From: Chloroflexota bacterium
Lineage (GTDB): Bacteria > Chloroflexota > UBA6077 > JACCZL01
Direction: 5' to 3'
NCBI GenBank assembly: GCA_020845495.1
Contig: JADLFM010000001.1
Span: forward strand, 124,001 to 188,000
Length of the DNA stretch: 64,000 nt
A model generated the notes under the pieces. It saw nothing but the letters and a program-made list of their open reading frames with translations. It was not told where the DNA came from and ran no database searches. A program made the translations under genes and the position numbers. Numbering within the stretch: position 1 is the stretch's first letter; every line of letters starts with the position of its first letter. Shown piece by piece: positions 1 to 8,876 of this stretch.

Positions 1-922
1 CCACCCCGACGACACCGGCCGCCCCCACGGCGAGTGCGATTCGCGGGCGAGCACGGATCAATACGCCGACGACCCAGACGAGGAGCCCGGCGCCGAGCGC
101 CAGCACACCACCACGCACCTGGGCAAAGACGAGACTTGCAATCTGAAGCACGAGCAGTGCCGACCAGCCGGCAACGTGAAGGCGCGGATCGACCAGCCAG
201 GACCATCGGGACCGCCACCCCCGCCGTCGAGTACGGGGGGCGGACTCGGCGTGGACGGCCATCGCGGCGGCCACGACCCGCGCAAGCGTCAACGGCGCCA
301 GCATCGCAAGGTAGGTTGCTAGTGCCGTCGACGACCCGAGCGTACTGGTGACGCCGAGCGGCTGGTTGAGCCAGTCGATCGGGTCGAGATGGAACTGTTG
401 CACCAGCGCGTACACGCAGACCGGCAGGCTTGCGAGCAGCCATGTGTCGATCAGGCGACTTCGCCGAGCCGCCAGGTCCACGCCGCTCCGTCCCGCCACG
501 GCCGCCGCCACGCCAAGCACGATCCAGGCGAGCACGGTCATCAGCCCCTGTTGACGATCCCAGGAGCCGAACAAGCTGACGCCACGGTCGAGTGAGACTC
601 CGGTGGCAAGCACCTGGAATACCACGACACCGGCGAGCCCACTGAGCGCGAGGCGGGCACCACTCCGGTACATGTCGAGGAGCGCGTCAGGCCACGTCGA
701 GCACGAGTCGGATCGGCCGAGCCGGCCGGCCTCGCGGCCCACAAAGCCCAGCACCAGCACGAGGGCCAGGATCTGCACCAGCAGCGCCTTCGTGGTCGCG
801 AAGCCAAGCGTGCCGAAGGTGTGAAACGCAAGCGGTACGATGCCGCCGGCGATCTGGCAGGCGGCCTCGGCCCAGGACGGCTGTCGCGCCTCGACGGACC
901 GGGCGTCGGGCTGTCGACTCAC
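1..922 (-). CDS. O-antigen ligase/polymerase-like membrane protein, 3' end outside the window
   Basis: The minus-strand frame stays open from a GTG at 922 to the left edge, giving about 307 residues with no stop. It shows about eight hydrophobic segments, for example around LLVQILALVLVLGFVG and GVLALGAGLLVWVVGVLI. The loop GVSLFGSWDRQQGL, followed by GVTSTLGSSTALATYLAM and later AQVRGGVLAL, resembles the conserved region of the Wzy_C/O-antigen ligase family, inner-membrane enzymes that polymerise or transfer lipid-linked glycans. The GTG overlaps the TGA of the upstream small gene (GTGA, 919-922), so translation is probably coupled; no ATG or TTG lies between the upstream in-frame stop near 1020 and this GTG. 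The family call is fair; whether it is a ligase, a polymerase or a protein glycosylation enzyme cannot be told without the C-terminus. Confidence 0.7.
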   Translation of the reverse strand, partial: MSRQPDARSVEARQPSWAEAACQIAGGIVPLAFHTFGTLGFATTKALLVQILALVLVLGFVGREAGRLGRSDSCSTWPDALLDMYRSGARLALSGLAGVVVFQVLATGVSLDRGVSLFGSWDRQQGLMTVLAWIVLGVAAAVAGRSGVDLAARRSRLIDTWLLASLPVCVYALVQQFHLDPIDWLNQPLGVTSTLGSSTALATYLAMLAPLTLARVVAAAMAVHAESAPRTRRRGWRSRWSWLVDPRLHVAGWSALLVLQIASLVFAQVRGGVLALGAGLLVWVVGVLIRARPRIALAVGAAGVVGV

Positions 923-1161
923 TCGCTCGTGCGGCCGAGGCCGGCGCAGCCGGGCGGCGCGCTTACCGCTGGCCCGACGACGCTTCGGCCAACTGGCACG
1001 GTGTCGACGTAGCGAGTGTCGTCACAGAGCCAGGGCGCCTGCGGCGGCCGGCCGAAGAACGAGCCGAGCAGTGCCACAAGTCCGATCAGCGCTACGCCCA
1101 GAACAAGGCCGAGTGCTACCGGAACGAGCGGTCGGCGGATACCGATTGGCGCGTCAGGCAC
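919..1161 (-). CDS. small single-pass membrane protein (80 aa), unknown function
   Basis: The GTG at 1161 lies one base after the glpK stop. The product starts with about ten polar residues, then one clear membrane span (PLVPVALGLVLGVALIGLVA), then about 45 residues with two cysteines and many prolines, probably outside the membrane. The stop overlaps the GTG of the O-antigen-ligase-like gene, so the two are likely translated together. I recognise no family. The position suggests either a small partner of the membrane enzyme or a chance neighbour in the glpK operon. A longer reading from 1314 overlaps glpK and is unlikely. Confidence 0.6.
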   Translation of the reverse strand: MPDAPIGIRRPLVPVALGLVLGVALIGLVALLGSFFGRPPQAPWLCDDTRYVDTVPVGRSVVGPAVSAPPGCAGLGRTSE

Positions 1162-1162
1162 G

Positions 1163-2680
1163 TCAGACGGTCGCCCAGCCACGGGCACGCTCGACGGCAC
1201 GATGCCAGAGTGCCAGGCGCTCTTCGCGCTCGTCTCGCGACATCGTTGGCTCGAAGCGTCGGGCTGGCTGCCACTGGCGGGCAATCTGGTCGCGGTCTTT
1301 CCAATACCCGACACCCAGACCGGCGAGATAGGCTGCGCCGCGCGCGGTCGTCTCCTGGACGGCCGCGACTTCGATCGGGATGCCGAGCAGATCGGCCTGA
1401 AACTGCATCAAGAATTGATTGGCCGTGCCACCTCCGTCGGCGCGCAAGACCTGTACGTCGACGCCGCCTTCGTCGCGCATGGCGGTCAGGACATCGGCGG
1501 TCTGATAGGCGATCGCTTCGAGCGTGGCCCGCACGATGTGCTCGCGGCGGGTGCCGCCGGTCAGCCCGACGAGGGTACCCCGTGCGAACATGTCCCAGTA
1601 CGGCGCGCCAAGCCCCGCGAATGCCGGTACGAAGAAGACGCCGCCGGTGTCCGGAACGGTCAGCGCCATCGCCTCGGTCTCGGCGGCAGTGCTGATGATG
1701 CCGAGGCCGTCGCGCAGCCACTGGACGGCCGCCCCGGTGACGAAGACGCTCCCTTCCAGGGCATATTCATAGCCGCTCGGCAGGAGCCAGGCGATCGTCG
1801 TCAACAGGCCGAGCCGCGAGCGAGCGGGGCGGTCGCCGGTGTTCAGCAAGAGGAACGAGCCGGTGCCATAGGTATCCTTGGACATGCCCGGCTCGTAGCA
1901 CGCCTGCCCGAAGAGCGCCGCCTGTTGATCGCCGGCCACGCCGGCAATGGGCACCGGTACGCCGTCGAAGACCCGGGCCGCATCCCCTCGCACCTCGCCG
2001 AGCACGCCACTCGATGGCCGAACGTCCGGCAGCACCGCCGCCGGGATCTTCAGCGCGTCGAGCAGGACGTGGTCCCAGGTGTGCTCGTGGATATTGAACA
2101 GCATGGTGCGGGAGGCATTGGTCGCGTCGGTGACGTGGATCGCGCCGTCCGTCAGTTTCCAGAGAAGCCAGCTATCGATGGTCCCGAACGCCAGTTCACC
2201 AGCGGCGGCGCGCCCGCGGCCGTCAGGCACAGCGTCGAGCAGCCACTGAAGCTTGGTCGCCGAGAAGTAGGCGTCCACCAGCAGGCCGGTTCGCTCCCGG
2301 ATGACCGGTTCGAGACCGCCGCGCCGCAAGTCCTGGCAAATCGGGGCCGTCCGGCGATCCTGCCAGACAATCGCCGGCGCGATCGGTCGACCGGTCGCGC
2401 GGTCCCACACCACGGTGGTCTCGCGCTGGTTCGTGATACCGACCGCCGCGAGATCGCGCCCAGTCAAGCCAGCCGCGTCGAGCACCTTCCGGGCGACGGC
2501 CAGCGTTGTCTCGACGATCTCCTCGGCGTCGTGTTCGACCCAGCCCGGCTGAGGATAGCTCTGCCGAATCTCCTGGTCGGCAATCGCGATCGGCAGGCCG
2601 CGCTCGTCGAAGACCAGCGCCGCGGTCCCGGTTGTGCCCTGATCGAGGGCCAGGATGTAGCGTCGTGCTCCCGCTGACAC
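1163..2680 (-). CDS. glpK: glycerol kinase
   Basis: A cytoplasmic FGGY-family kinase that phosphorylates glycerol to sn-glycerol 3-phosphate using ATP. At 505 residues it has the normal family length. The N-terminal phosphate-binding loop ALDQGTTGT is at residues 10-18. The FGGY signature [11 protein letters not shown], the [11 protein letters not shown] segment and the C-terminal [15 protein letters not shown] are all present, so both actin-like lobes look intact. The start is GTG with GGGAGG eight bases upstream. No glpF or glpD lies beside it, so glycerol may enter by diffusion or by a transporter encoded elsewhere, and the product may feed phospholipids as well as catabolism. The call rests on clear family motifs. 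Confidence 0.96.
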   Translation of the reverse strand: MSAGARRYILALDQGTTGTAALVFDERGLPIAIADQEIRQSYPQPGWVEHDAEEIVETTLAVARKVLDAAGLTGRDLAAVGITNQRETTVVWDRATGRPIAPAIVWQDRRTAPICQDLRRGGLEPVIRERTGLLVDAYFSATKLQWLLDAVPDGRGRAAAGELAFGTIDSWLLWKLTDGAIHVTDATNASRTMLFNIHEHTWDHVLLDALKIPAAVLPDVRPSSGVLGEVRGDAARVFDGVPVPIAGVAGDQQAALFGQACYEPGMSKDTYGTGSFLLLNTGDRPARSRLGLLTTIAWLLPSGYEYALEGSVFVTGAAVQWLRDGLGIISTAAETEAMALTVPDTGGVFFVPAFAGLGAPYWDMFARGTLVGLTGGTRREHIVRATLEAIAYQTADVLTAMRDEGGVDVQVLRADGGGTANQFLMQFQADLLGIPIEVAAVQETTARGAAYLAGLGVGYWKDRDQIARQWQPARRFEPTMSRDEREERLALWHRAVERARGWATV

Positions 2681-2700
2681 GTCGTCCGCCTCCCGAGCGG

Positions 2701-2706
2701 AGTATA
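2701..2706 (-). promoter_or_regulatory. -10 box for glpK
   Basis: On the minus strand this reads TATACT, 20 bases upstream of the glpK GTG, leaving room for the ribosome site GGGAGG. I see no good -35 match at 16-18 bases. The opposite strand carries the promoter of the GNAT gene about 100 bases away, so this is a divergent control region. Confidence 0.4.
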
Positions 2707-2789
2707 CGGCGTGGCCGGCTGGCGACTGTACGCATTTTGCGGCCGCCTCCCCTGTCAGCCGTCCCCTTGGGAGCGTGAGAGATCGCCCG

Positions 2790-2818
2790 TTCGGCGGTCG
2801 GGGAGGATGGGCTACAGT
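2790..2818 (+). promoter_or_regulatory. promoter of the GNAT gene
   Basis: TTCGGC at 2790-2795 and TACAGT at 2813-2818 are 17 bases apart. The GTG start at 2825 begins seven bases after the -10 box, which would make the transcript leaderless. Confidence 0.4.
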
Positions 2819-2824
2819 GAGGGC

Positions 2825-3388
2825 GTGTGCGACGAGGCATACCCGAGCGAGCTAGAGCAGGACGTCCCGCTTCGCGACGGCGGCCTACTCCACGTGCGCC
2901 CGATCCGCCCGGCCGACAAGGCCCGTCTGCAAGCCTTCCACTCTCGGCTTTCACGCGACTCGATCTTCTTCCGCTTCTTCTCGCACTTGCCCGAGTTGAG
3001 CGACGAGCGGGCCGCTTACTTCACCAGCATCGACTACGATCGGCGGATGGCACTCGTGGCGGTGGAGCCGGCAACGGACGGCGCCGACGAAGCGATCGTC
3101 GGCGTGGTGCGCTACGACGTCTTGTCAGATGGCGTGGCCGAGCTTGGCTTGATCGTCGAAGACCGCTACCAGCATCGGGGTGTCGGAGCGGCGCTGTTCC
3201 AACACGTCGTCCAGGCCGGCCGAGCGCGCGGCGTCAGGAAGATCGTCGCGGACGTCCTTTCGGAGAACTGGCGGATGCTCAACCTCCTTCGCGAGTCCGG
3301 CTGCCCGATGGTCACCCGCCGAGCGCACGACGTTATCCACGTCGAACTCGATCTCCGGCTGCCAGCCGAACGCGACGCGCAGCCATGA
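2825..3388 (+). CDS. GNAT-family N-acetyltransferase (187 aa)
   Basis: A single GNAT fold that would move an acetyl group from acetyl-CoA to an amine; the substrate is unknown. The N-terminal strand [16 protein letters not shown] and the region [12 protein letters not shown] are typical of the acetyltransferase domain also found fused to acyl-CoA synthetases in protein acetyltransferases (Pat). The acetyl-CoA pyrophosphate loop is [13 protein letters not shown] chose GTG 2825 because an ATG at 2807 lies upstream of the apparent -10 box and has GGGAGG directly abutting it with no spacer. If the promoter is wrong, the protein is six residues longer. It stands alone between glpK and the epimerase gene. 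Confidence 0.8.
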   Translation: MCDEAYPSELEQDVPLRDGGLLHVRPIRPADKARLQAFHSRLSRDSIFFRFFSHLPELSDERAAYFTSIDYDRRMALVAVEPATDGADEAIVGVVRYDVLSDGVAELGLIVEDRYQHRGVGAALFQHVVQAGRARGVRKIVADVLSENWRMLNLLRESGCPMVTRRAHDVIHVELDLRLPAERDAQP

Positions 3389-3515
3389 ACGCGCACAGTT
3401 CACCCATTGGTCGAACGGTCGATAACACGCGGGCACGGTCACAGCCAACAACGTTCGCCCGACCATCCCGACTGCCAGCGTGCTCCGCTTCCTGCCACAA
3501 CCGCCAGACCTGGTC

Positions 3516-4451
3516 TCAGGCCCCGCTGGCCGGGTGCGGGCGCATGCTCTCGACGGTGCGCCGAAGTCCTTCGTCCAGCATGACGCGGGGTGCCCACCCG
3601 AGGTCGCGGCGGGCCCGCTCGGAGGTCAGCGCGATCTTGAACACCTCGCCCGGCAAGGCCGGTCCGTGGCGGCGGGGGCGGGCGTAGCCGATGATGGCCG
3701 CGAGTCGGTCGTACAGTTCGTTGACGGACGTTCCGATCCCGGTGCCGATGTTGTACATGCCGCCGCTGCCCCGGTCGAGCGCCAGCACGTTGGCTGCCGC
3801 GATGTCCCCGACGTAGACGTAGTCGCGCTCCTGCTCGCCGGTACCGTTGACGACCGGGTCTTCGCCGTCCAGCATTCGTCCCGCGAAGACCGCGATCACA
3901 CCGGCCTCGCCACGTGGATCCTGGCGGGGACCATAGATGTTGGCGTAGCGGAGGATCGTCGTGTCCAGACTGAAATTCACCCGATACAGGTCGCAGTAGT
4001 GCTCGACGGCGTGCTTGTTGGCGCCGTAGGGGCTCAGCGGCTCAACTGGGTGCGCCTCGTCGACTGGCGTGTACCTGGGCTCGCCAACCGCCGCGCCGCC
4101 GGTCGCCGCGTAGATCACCTTGCCAACCTCGAAGTGGCGGCAGGCTTCGAGCACTTCCAACGAACCGAGGATGTTGATCGTCGCATCCCCGACCGGGTCT
4201 TCCATCGAGCGGCGAACGCTGGCCTGGGCAGCGTGATGGTTGACCAACTCGGGGCGCTCAGCCTCAAAGATCTGACGAAGCGCCGCTCGATCGCGGAGAT
4301 CGGCCTCGTAGAAACGCGCCGCCGGATTCAGGTTGGCGCGCGAGCCAGTCGCCAGGTTATCGACGACGGCGACATCGTGGCCGGCGCTAAGGTAGGCGTC
4401 GACGACGTGCGAGCCGATGAAGCCAGCGCCGCCTGTGACAACAATCTTCAT
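3516..4451 (-). CDS. NAD-dependent sugar-nucleotide epimerase/dehydratase, UDP-glucose 4-epimerase-like
   Basis: An extended short-chain dehydrogenase of 311 residues. The NAD-binding GGAGFIGS motif is at residues 7-14, the catalytic Tyr-Lys pair sits in YGANK, and the substrate loop reads RYANIYGPRQDP. This family interconverts UDP-glucose/UDP-galactose or the GlcNAc forms. The usual catalytic Ser/Thr strand reads AATGGAAVG, where Thr would serve. It starts six bases after the RmlC-like gene's stop and has only a weak ribosome site, so coupled translation is likely. Together the pair would supply modified nucleotide sugars for the glycan locus 13 kb away. The exact substrate cannot be read from sequence. 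Confidence 0.88.
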   Translation of the reverse strand: MKIVVTGGAGFIGSHVVDAYLSAGHDVAVVDNLATGSRANLNPAARFYEADLRDRAALRQIFEAERPELVNHHAAQASVRRSMEDPVGDATINILGSLEVLEACRHFEVGKVIYAATGGAAVGEPRYTPVDEAHPVEPLSPYGANKHAVEHYCDLYRVNFSLDTTILRYANIYGPRQDPRGEAGVIAVFAGRMLDGEDPVVNGTGEQERDYVYVGDIAAANVLALDRGSGGMYNIGTGIGTSVNELYDRLAAIIGYARPRRHGPALPGEVFKIALTSERARRDLGWAPRVMLDEGLRRTVESMRPHPASGA

Positions 4452-4457
4452 GTCACG

Positions 4458-5048
4458 CTATCGCTGCAAGACGGGCGCGCCCTCGGCCTCTCGAACGACG
4501 TCCCAGCTAAATGTCCGACCATCCGAGAGGCGCGCGCCGGCCTCTTCGAACGGCACTCGGCCCTCGTCCTCGGGGTCGTAGAGCCGAGTCGGGTAGTTGA
4601 GGAGCAAGGCCGGGCGTGGGCCGACCACGACAAAACCGTGTAACACTTTGGGCGGGATCATCAGCAGGTACTGGCCGTCATCGCCGTTCGCCTCGCCGAG
4701 CCGGACGAGGTTCAACCGGCCGAACGTGGGCGAGGCCGGGCGAGGGTCGTAGAGCGCAACCACGATGTTGCCGCCTGGCACCACGAATCGGTCGGTCTGG
4801 AGCGCGTGGACGTGCCAGCGGTCTTCGTCCCGCGCGACCCACGGCTCAGTAACGGAGTAGTAGGTCTGAGCGAATGGTCGCGCCTCAGTGTGGTAGCAGT
4901 CGCTCCAATCGATCTTCAGCGTCTCGACGAGCGACCCACGCGGGTCGCGGTTCACCCGCAGGCGTCGCGCAACGACGTCCGCGATCAATCCAGCCGTGGA
5001 CGGATCGGCATAGATGTCGTCCTGTCGGTTGGAGCCTACCACTACCAT
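4458..5048 (-). CDS. RmlC-like dTDP-4-dehydro-sugar 3,5-epimerase family protein (196 aa)
   Basis: A cupin-fold protein of RmlC length. NRDPRGSLVETLKIDW matches the conserved RmlC start (D-x-RG-S then a basic/acidic strand); YSVTEPWVARDEDRWHVH corresponds to the catalytic His region; DGQYLLMIPPKVLHGFVVVG matches the IPPGxxHGF core strand. RmlC epimerises C3 and C5 of dTDP-4-keto-6-deoxyglucose on the way to rhamnose. No rmlA, rmlB or rmlD is nearby, so the substrate is open, and the WHVH segment differs from the usual GxHxQ. ATG 5048 is preceded by AGAGGGGG at good spacing; a longer reading to 5165 lacks such a site. Confidence 0.78.
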   Translation of the reverse strand: MVVVGSNRQDDIYADPSTAGLIADVVARRLRVNRDPRGSLVETLKIDWSDCYHTEARPFAQTYYSVTEPWVARDEDRWHVHALQTDRFVVPGGNIVVALYDPRPASPTFGRLNLVRLGEANGDDGQYLLMIPPKVLHGFVVVGPRPALLLNYPTRLYDPEDEGRVPFEEAGARLSDGRTFSWDVVREAEGAPVLQR

Positions 5049-5175
5049 ATGCCCCCTCTTGTTGAGCGCCTGGATTTGCCGGCACCGGCCGCAATGGTAC
5101 GAAAGTCGGAACGGCCGGCGCGATGCCGTTGTCTGGGGGGCACGTGAGGCCCTGTCAGCAGACACGGTACGGCGC

Positions 5176-5205
5176 TTGACTGCGGCGAGCAGCCCTGCCT
5201 ATCAT
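5176..5205 (+). promoter_or_regulatory. promoter of the proline-rich lipoprotein gene
   Basis: TTGACT at 5176-5181 and TATCAT at 5200-5205, 18 bases apart. The untranslated leader to GTG 5272 would be about 60 bases. Confidence 0.5.
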
Positions 5206-5271
5206 CGCGCCGCCCAGGGCCGCGCCTGCGCGTTCGCACGATCGTGCCGCGCGGCTGCCCCGAGGACAGGT

Positions 5272-5991
5272 GTGACCCGACCGCGTGCTTGCCTGAAGAA
5301 TCTTTATCGCCATCTTGCCCTCCTAGGAGTCTGTCTGCTCGCGGTGGCGGCGTGCAACGCCCCACCCGCTGAGCGCCCGCGCGAGGGTGCGCCCCCTGTC
5401 GCCGGCGGGACACCGGTCCGGCTCGCGCCGGTGGCGCCGCCCACGCTCGCGCCGGCGGCTGGCCTGCTCCAGCCCGCCGTCGGTTCGCCGGAGCCGTCGC
5501 CTTCGGCCGCTGCGTCGCCGTCGCCGTCGGCGGCCGCCAGCCCGGTCCCGTCGCCGGGCCTCTATCCCGTCATCACCAGCATTCAGCCCTCGCCAGGCTC
5601 GTCGCTACCGCCCGGCGGAGTGCTGATCGGCGCGCGCGTGACCGCCACGAGCGATCTCGTCGACGTCGTCGCCTTTCTCGACGGTGAGCCGCTCCAGATC
5701 GAGCTTGGCGAGACGTCGGCGCGGATCAAAGCATTCAGCCTCGTGCGCGACCTCAATCCTGGCTCGCATGAAGTCCGGGTCCAGGCCCGTGACGACCAGG
5801 GCCAGTTGGGCGGCTACCGCTGGCAGTTCACCGTGACTCCCCGCAGTGGCGGCCCCGGTGCCGCGCCATCACCACGCCCGACGTTCGCGTACCCCACCCC
5901 ATTGCCTCTGCCGACGCGGCGCTCGATCGTTCCACCTGCCACGCCAGGCCCGCCAGCTATCCCCTCTCCCCGCCCCGGCAATCGCTTCTAG
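5272..5991 (+). CDS. proline-rich lipoprotein with an Ig-like domain (239 aa)
   Basis: The GTG start has GAGG six bases upstream. A signal peptide (LALLGVCLLAVAAC) ends in a lipobox, VAAC, near residue 24, so the protein is probably lipid-anchored outside the membrane. Then come a Pro/Ala/Ser-rich linker with SPSPSAAASP-type repeats, a domain of about 95 residues (from GLYPVITSIQPSPGSSLPPG to YRWQFTVTP) that reads like an Ig-like beta sandwich, and a second Pro-rich tail. The ordered part contains GSHEVRVQARDDQGQLGGY, typical of bacterial Ig-like folds that bind ligands or act as spacers. No enzymatic motif is visible. It has its own promoter and is divergent from the RmlC-like gene. Confidence 0.72.
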   Translation: MTRPRACLKNLYRHLALLGVCLLAVAACNAPPAERPREGAPPVAGGTPVRLAPVAPPTLAPAAGLLQPAVGSPEPSPSAAASPSPSAAASPVPSPGLYPVITSIQPSPGSSLPPGGVLIGARVTATSDLVDVVAFLDGEPLQIELGETSARIKAFSLVRDLNPGSHEVRVQARDDQGQLGGYRWQFTVTPRSGGPGAAPSPRPTFAYPTPLPLPTRRSIVPPATPGPPAIPSPRPGNRF

Positions 5992-6459
5992 CTGGATACC
6001 CAGCGCTCGTGGCTGAGAGCCCCCACCCCCCTACCTCACCCTCGTGCGCGGGAGAGGGGCGGCTGATCCGAAAGCGCCGAGGCGCAATCACTGGTGGCGT
6101 GACCCACGAGATTATGACGGGACAGGCCGCGCTCGGATGGCTGAAGGCACGGAGCGTCTGGACCGTTGCCAGACGCGCAGATGGGCCAGGACGGTGGCAG
6201 GCAGGCGCCACCCCGAAGGGAGTCGCCCGGGAGCACGGGGTGCCCGAGTCATGGATAGCGGCCAGCAGGTGGTGGAGGCCCGGGCCAGGGCCGAGCGACG
6301 GAAGCTTTCGAGTATCCTCAACATCAGGGGAGAGTTACGGCGCCTCGGCCTGGGATGGCTCGCCTGGGGCGGTCCTCGACGTGCTGCCTGACGACCATGA
6401 ACGGTACAGTTATCTGGCGGGGCTGCCGAGCCGGCCCAGACGTTCGCCCGGAGCTTGTT
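5992..6459 (+). other. intergenic stretch with no convincing gene
   Basis: Frames here read as low-complexity, Arg- and Pro-rich peptides without a ribosome site. A C-rich run followed by GCGGGAGAGGGG (6025-6057) looks like a worn palindromic repeat of the REP-like kind. A TACAGT at 6405-6410 could be a -10 box for the next gene, but I see no matching -35. Confidence 0.4.
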
Positions 6460-6699
6460 ATGCCGACCCCAGAGCGGCGCCCTCATCGCGCCTGGCTGCG
6501 AGACCCGTTCCTGTTCGCGATGACGTTAGCGACGCTCGCCTTCGTCACAATCGCGCTCGCGGTCACCGGGCGATTCTTCGGAGACCCGGCGCTGCTCGGG
6601 CTTGCCGTCGTGTCGGTTCTACCCGCCTTCTGGCTCTTCTATCAGCGCGAGCGGGCAATGGCCACCGGCCGCGGAGACGACCGCCCCCGCCGGCGCTGA
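6460..6699 (+). CDS. small two-span membrane protein (79 aa), unknown function
   Basis: ATG 6460 follows GGAG with a six-base spacer. A short basic N-terminus (PTPERRPHRAWLRD) precedes two hydrophobic helices, roughly residues 16-37 (LFAMTLATLAFVTIALAV) and 43-61 (LLGLAVVSVLPAFWLFYQ). The C-terminus is strongly basic (GRGDDRPRRR). Basic ends and a short inter-helix loop suggest a hairpin with both ends in the cytoplasm. No family recognised. It runs toward the convergent cyclase gene, 23 bases away. Confidence 0.6.
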   Translation: MPTPERRPHRAWLRDPFLFAMTLATLAFVTIALAVTGRFFGDPALLGLAVVSVLPAFWLFYQRERAMATGRGDDRPRRR

Positions 6700-6722
6700 T
6701 ACCCGGCGCGGCGTCAGCAGCG

Positions 6723-8582
6723 TCACCGGACCACAGGCGGTGTCGCGGCGGATGGAGTTGCTGCGTCGGTCAGGGTGAGGCGGACGATCCCAACCGGCTC
6801 GCTGATTCCACGAAGCGCGACGAACGTCGCCTCCGTTGAAATGCTGCCATCTGAGAGAACTGCCTGTGCCTCCGCGCTGTCACACACGTCGGCGGTCGCC
6901 ACGATCTGGCCTCCCCGCGCCTCGTGCTCGGTGCGCGCCGCGATGTTGACCGTCGTGCCGAAATAGTCGAGGCGGTCGTTGAGCGTGACCGCGACGCACG
7001 GCCCTTGATGGACGCCGATCTTGAGCAAACGCGCTGGATCGGCGTCGTCGCGCAGGTCAAGTTCTCGAATCCGGCGCTGCATCATCACGGCCGCCGCCAG
7101 TGCGTCGGCGCCGGACTCGAACGTTGCCATGATGGCGTCGCCAATGGTCTTGACGATGGCGCCTCGGTGCCCGGCCACGACCTCGCCGAGGATCGCGAAC
7201 TGGTCCTGCACGATCCGAAACGCCCGTGCCTGCCCGACTCGCTGATAAAGCGCCGTCGAGCCGGTCAGATCGGTAAAGAGGAACGCCAGGCGGCTCACAC
7301 CAAGTTGAAGCCCTGGCGCGAGCACCTCCGAGGAGAACAGGTCACGGAACTCGGCCATCGTGCTCACTACAGCCGCCGTCGCGATGCTATCTGACCAGCG
7401 TAGCTCCTCCAGCGCCAGCACTGCCGGCGCCGCCAGCCGGTTCTCGACGACGAGCTCGGTGTCGCCGGCTCCAATCACAGCGTGCTCGGACGTGAGGCCG
7501 TCGGGCGTCAGTGTGAGCGCGAGCGGCACACTCGGGCCTCCGTCCACGACGTCGACTCCGGCGGGCTGTGTCGCCTGCGCCGATCGAGCCCGATACAAGC
7601 CTGCCCGGAGCCGGCAGGCGACCCGCTCGACCGCGCCCGCCGGCACCGGGATCTGCACGACGACGTGCGGGGTGTTGCGGGGTCCGCCGATGCAATACTC
7701 ACGCGCCTGTGCCACTCGGATTGACGGCGCCACCGTGAAGCGCACTTCGACGAGCCGGTCAAACGACGCATCGAACACGATGTTGCAGACGTCGCAATGG
7801 GCCTCCTTACGGAGCTCGCGCAAGGTGCCGACGCTGCGCTTCCCGACCCGGCAGTTCGGACAGAGCACGTCCCAGCGCAGTGTCACCAACCCGGCAATCG
7901 TCGCGTGCAGGAAGGTCGCAAGGACCGGCCGCTTTTCCAGATTCCAGCGGTCGGCAAGCTCGAACGGCCGCATCAGCACCACGTCTTCGTCCGAGGCCGT
8001 CGCCAGATGCTCCACCAGCCGTTCGACGATGGCTGTGTCGCAGCCGCGCCGACACAGGCGCTCGATGAGCGAGCGGGAGCGGTCCGGAGGCGGGCGACGC
8101 GGCGCGAGCTTAGGAAATGGCATGGCCGCCTGACCGCTCAGATACCGGTCGAAGCTGGTGCACTGGGCCAGGAGGGTATCGGTCATGCGTTGTCCCAGGC
8201 CGCACCGAATCAGGAACACGCCGACCAGGTTCCTCGGCTCGAGCTCGGCGAAGATGCGTACCGCCGTCTCGCCGCCCTCGCGTCGCAAGTCGACGCCCAA
8301 GGTCATGCGGGCCAGCGGGCCGGAGAGGAACTCCCTCACGACCGAGTAGCCATACGGCTCGCGCCAGAGGAAGGGGTACTCAGTCCAGCGAGCGAGCGTG
8401 AATGGGCCGATCCTCGCGGTGGCGGTGATCTTCGAGCCGCCGGTATCGGCCGGCACGATCGTGTAGTCGATCGGCGGCGCTCCGACGGCCCGATTGATGC
8501 GCGGTGTGTCGGACACGAACGGCCAGAGCGCCTCGGGCGAGGCGCGTACACGACCTCGGCTCTCGGACCGCCGTAGCACCAT
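6723..8582 (-). CDS. class III adenylate cyclase with N-terminal SRPBCC and DUF5939 domains (619 aa)
   Basis: Three parts in order. Residues about 5-150 look like an SRPBCC/START-type ligand pocket (SESRGRVRASPEALWPFVSD). Residues about 160-420 match the DUF5939 region that precedes some cyclases, with a possible metal site CPNC...CDVC. Residues about 435-600 are the catalytic domain: FTDLTGS and KTIGDAIMATF carry the two metal-binding Asp, the Lys before TIGD and the Asp of LDYFG fit an ATP-selecting enzyme, and VNIAAR supplies the transition-state Asn and Arg. It should make cAMP from ATP in the cytoplasm, perhaps gated by a small hydrophobic ligand. There is no membrane span. ATG 8582 has GAGGGG seven bases upstream. 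Confidence 0.88.
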   Translation of the reverse strand: MVLRRSESRGRVRASPEALWPFVSDTPRINRAVGAPPIDYTIVPADTGGSKITATARIGPFTLARWTEYPFLWREPYGYSVVREFLSGPLARMTLGVDLRREGGETAVRIFAELEPRNLVGVFLIRCGLGQRMTDTLLAQCTSFDRYLSGQAAMPFPKLAPRRPPPDRSRSLIERLCRRGCDTAIVERLVEHLATASDEDVVLMRPFELADRWNLEKRPVLATFLHATIAGLVTLRWDVLCPNCRVGKRSVGTLRELRKEAHCDVCNIVFDASFDRLVEVRFTVAPSIRVAQAREYCIGGPRNTPHVVVQIPVPAGAVERVACRLRAGLYRARSAQATQPAGVDVVDGGPSVPLALTLTPDGLTSEHAVIGAGDTELVVENRLAAPAVLALEELRWSDSIATAAVVSTMAEFRDLFSSEVLAPGLQLGVSRLAFLFTDLTGSTALYQRVGQARAFRIVQDQFAILGEVVAGHRGAIVKTIGDAIMATFESGADALAAAVMMQRRIRELDLRDDADPARLLKIGVHQGPCVAVTLNDRLDYFGTTVNIAARTEHEARGGQIVATADVCDSAEAQAVLSDGSISTEATFVALRGISEPVGIVRLTLTDAATPSAATPPVVR

Positions 8583-8876
8583 CGGCGTGCCCCTCGCTCA
8601 CCCACTCGCGGCAGGCGATCCACACGCCGCCTGCCCCGCTGTCACCGCGCGCCACCGTCCCCGCGCGTCGCGCTACCAACTCCCCACCCTGCCAATTGTA
8701 CGTCGCACCCGCCCTGGCGGTTCGCTGCCCCACAAATACTCCCTCGTTCGCGACAGGGTGGTCTCGAGGCGAGGAGCGCCCAGATCGGTGCACGTACTCG
8801 ACCGGCGCTCGCCGCGTAGCGTTGCGTGGCGTGCCTCGCTTCGATGGGGTACGCTCCCGCCGAGGGAGATCTGACT
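8583..8876. other. divergent control region between the cyclase and enolase genes
   Basis: No gene seen. On the minus strand TACAAT (8695-8700) is a possible cyclase -10 box. On the plus strand TACGCT (8849-8854) is a possible -10 box for the enolase gene. I see no clear operator palindrome. Confidence 0.35.

Noticed and set aside
1016..2677. 553-codon plus-strand frame opposite glpK
   Set aside because: It mirrors glpK codon by codon; its protein has no domain and an Arg/Asp composition typical of antisense frames in GC-rich DNA.
6025..6057. REP-like palindrome
   Set aside because: Only one imperfect copy is visible in the window, so it cannot be called a repeat family from this sequence alone.
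6044..6391. 115-codon plus-strand frame before the 79-residue membrane protein
   Set aside because: Low complexity, no ribosome site and no recognisable fold, although the last 45 residues look slightly protein-like.
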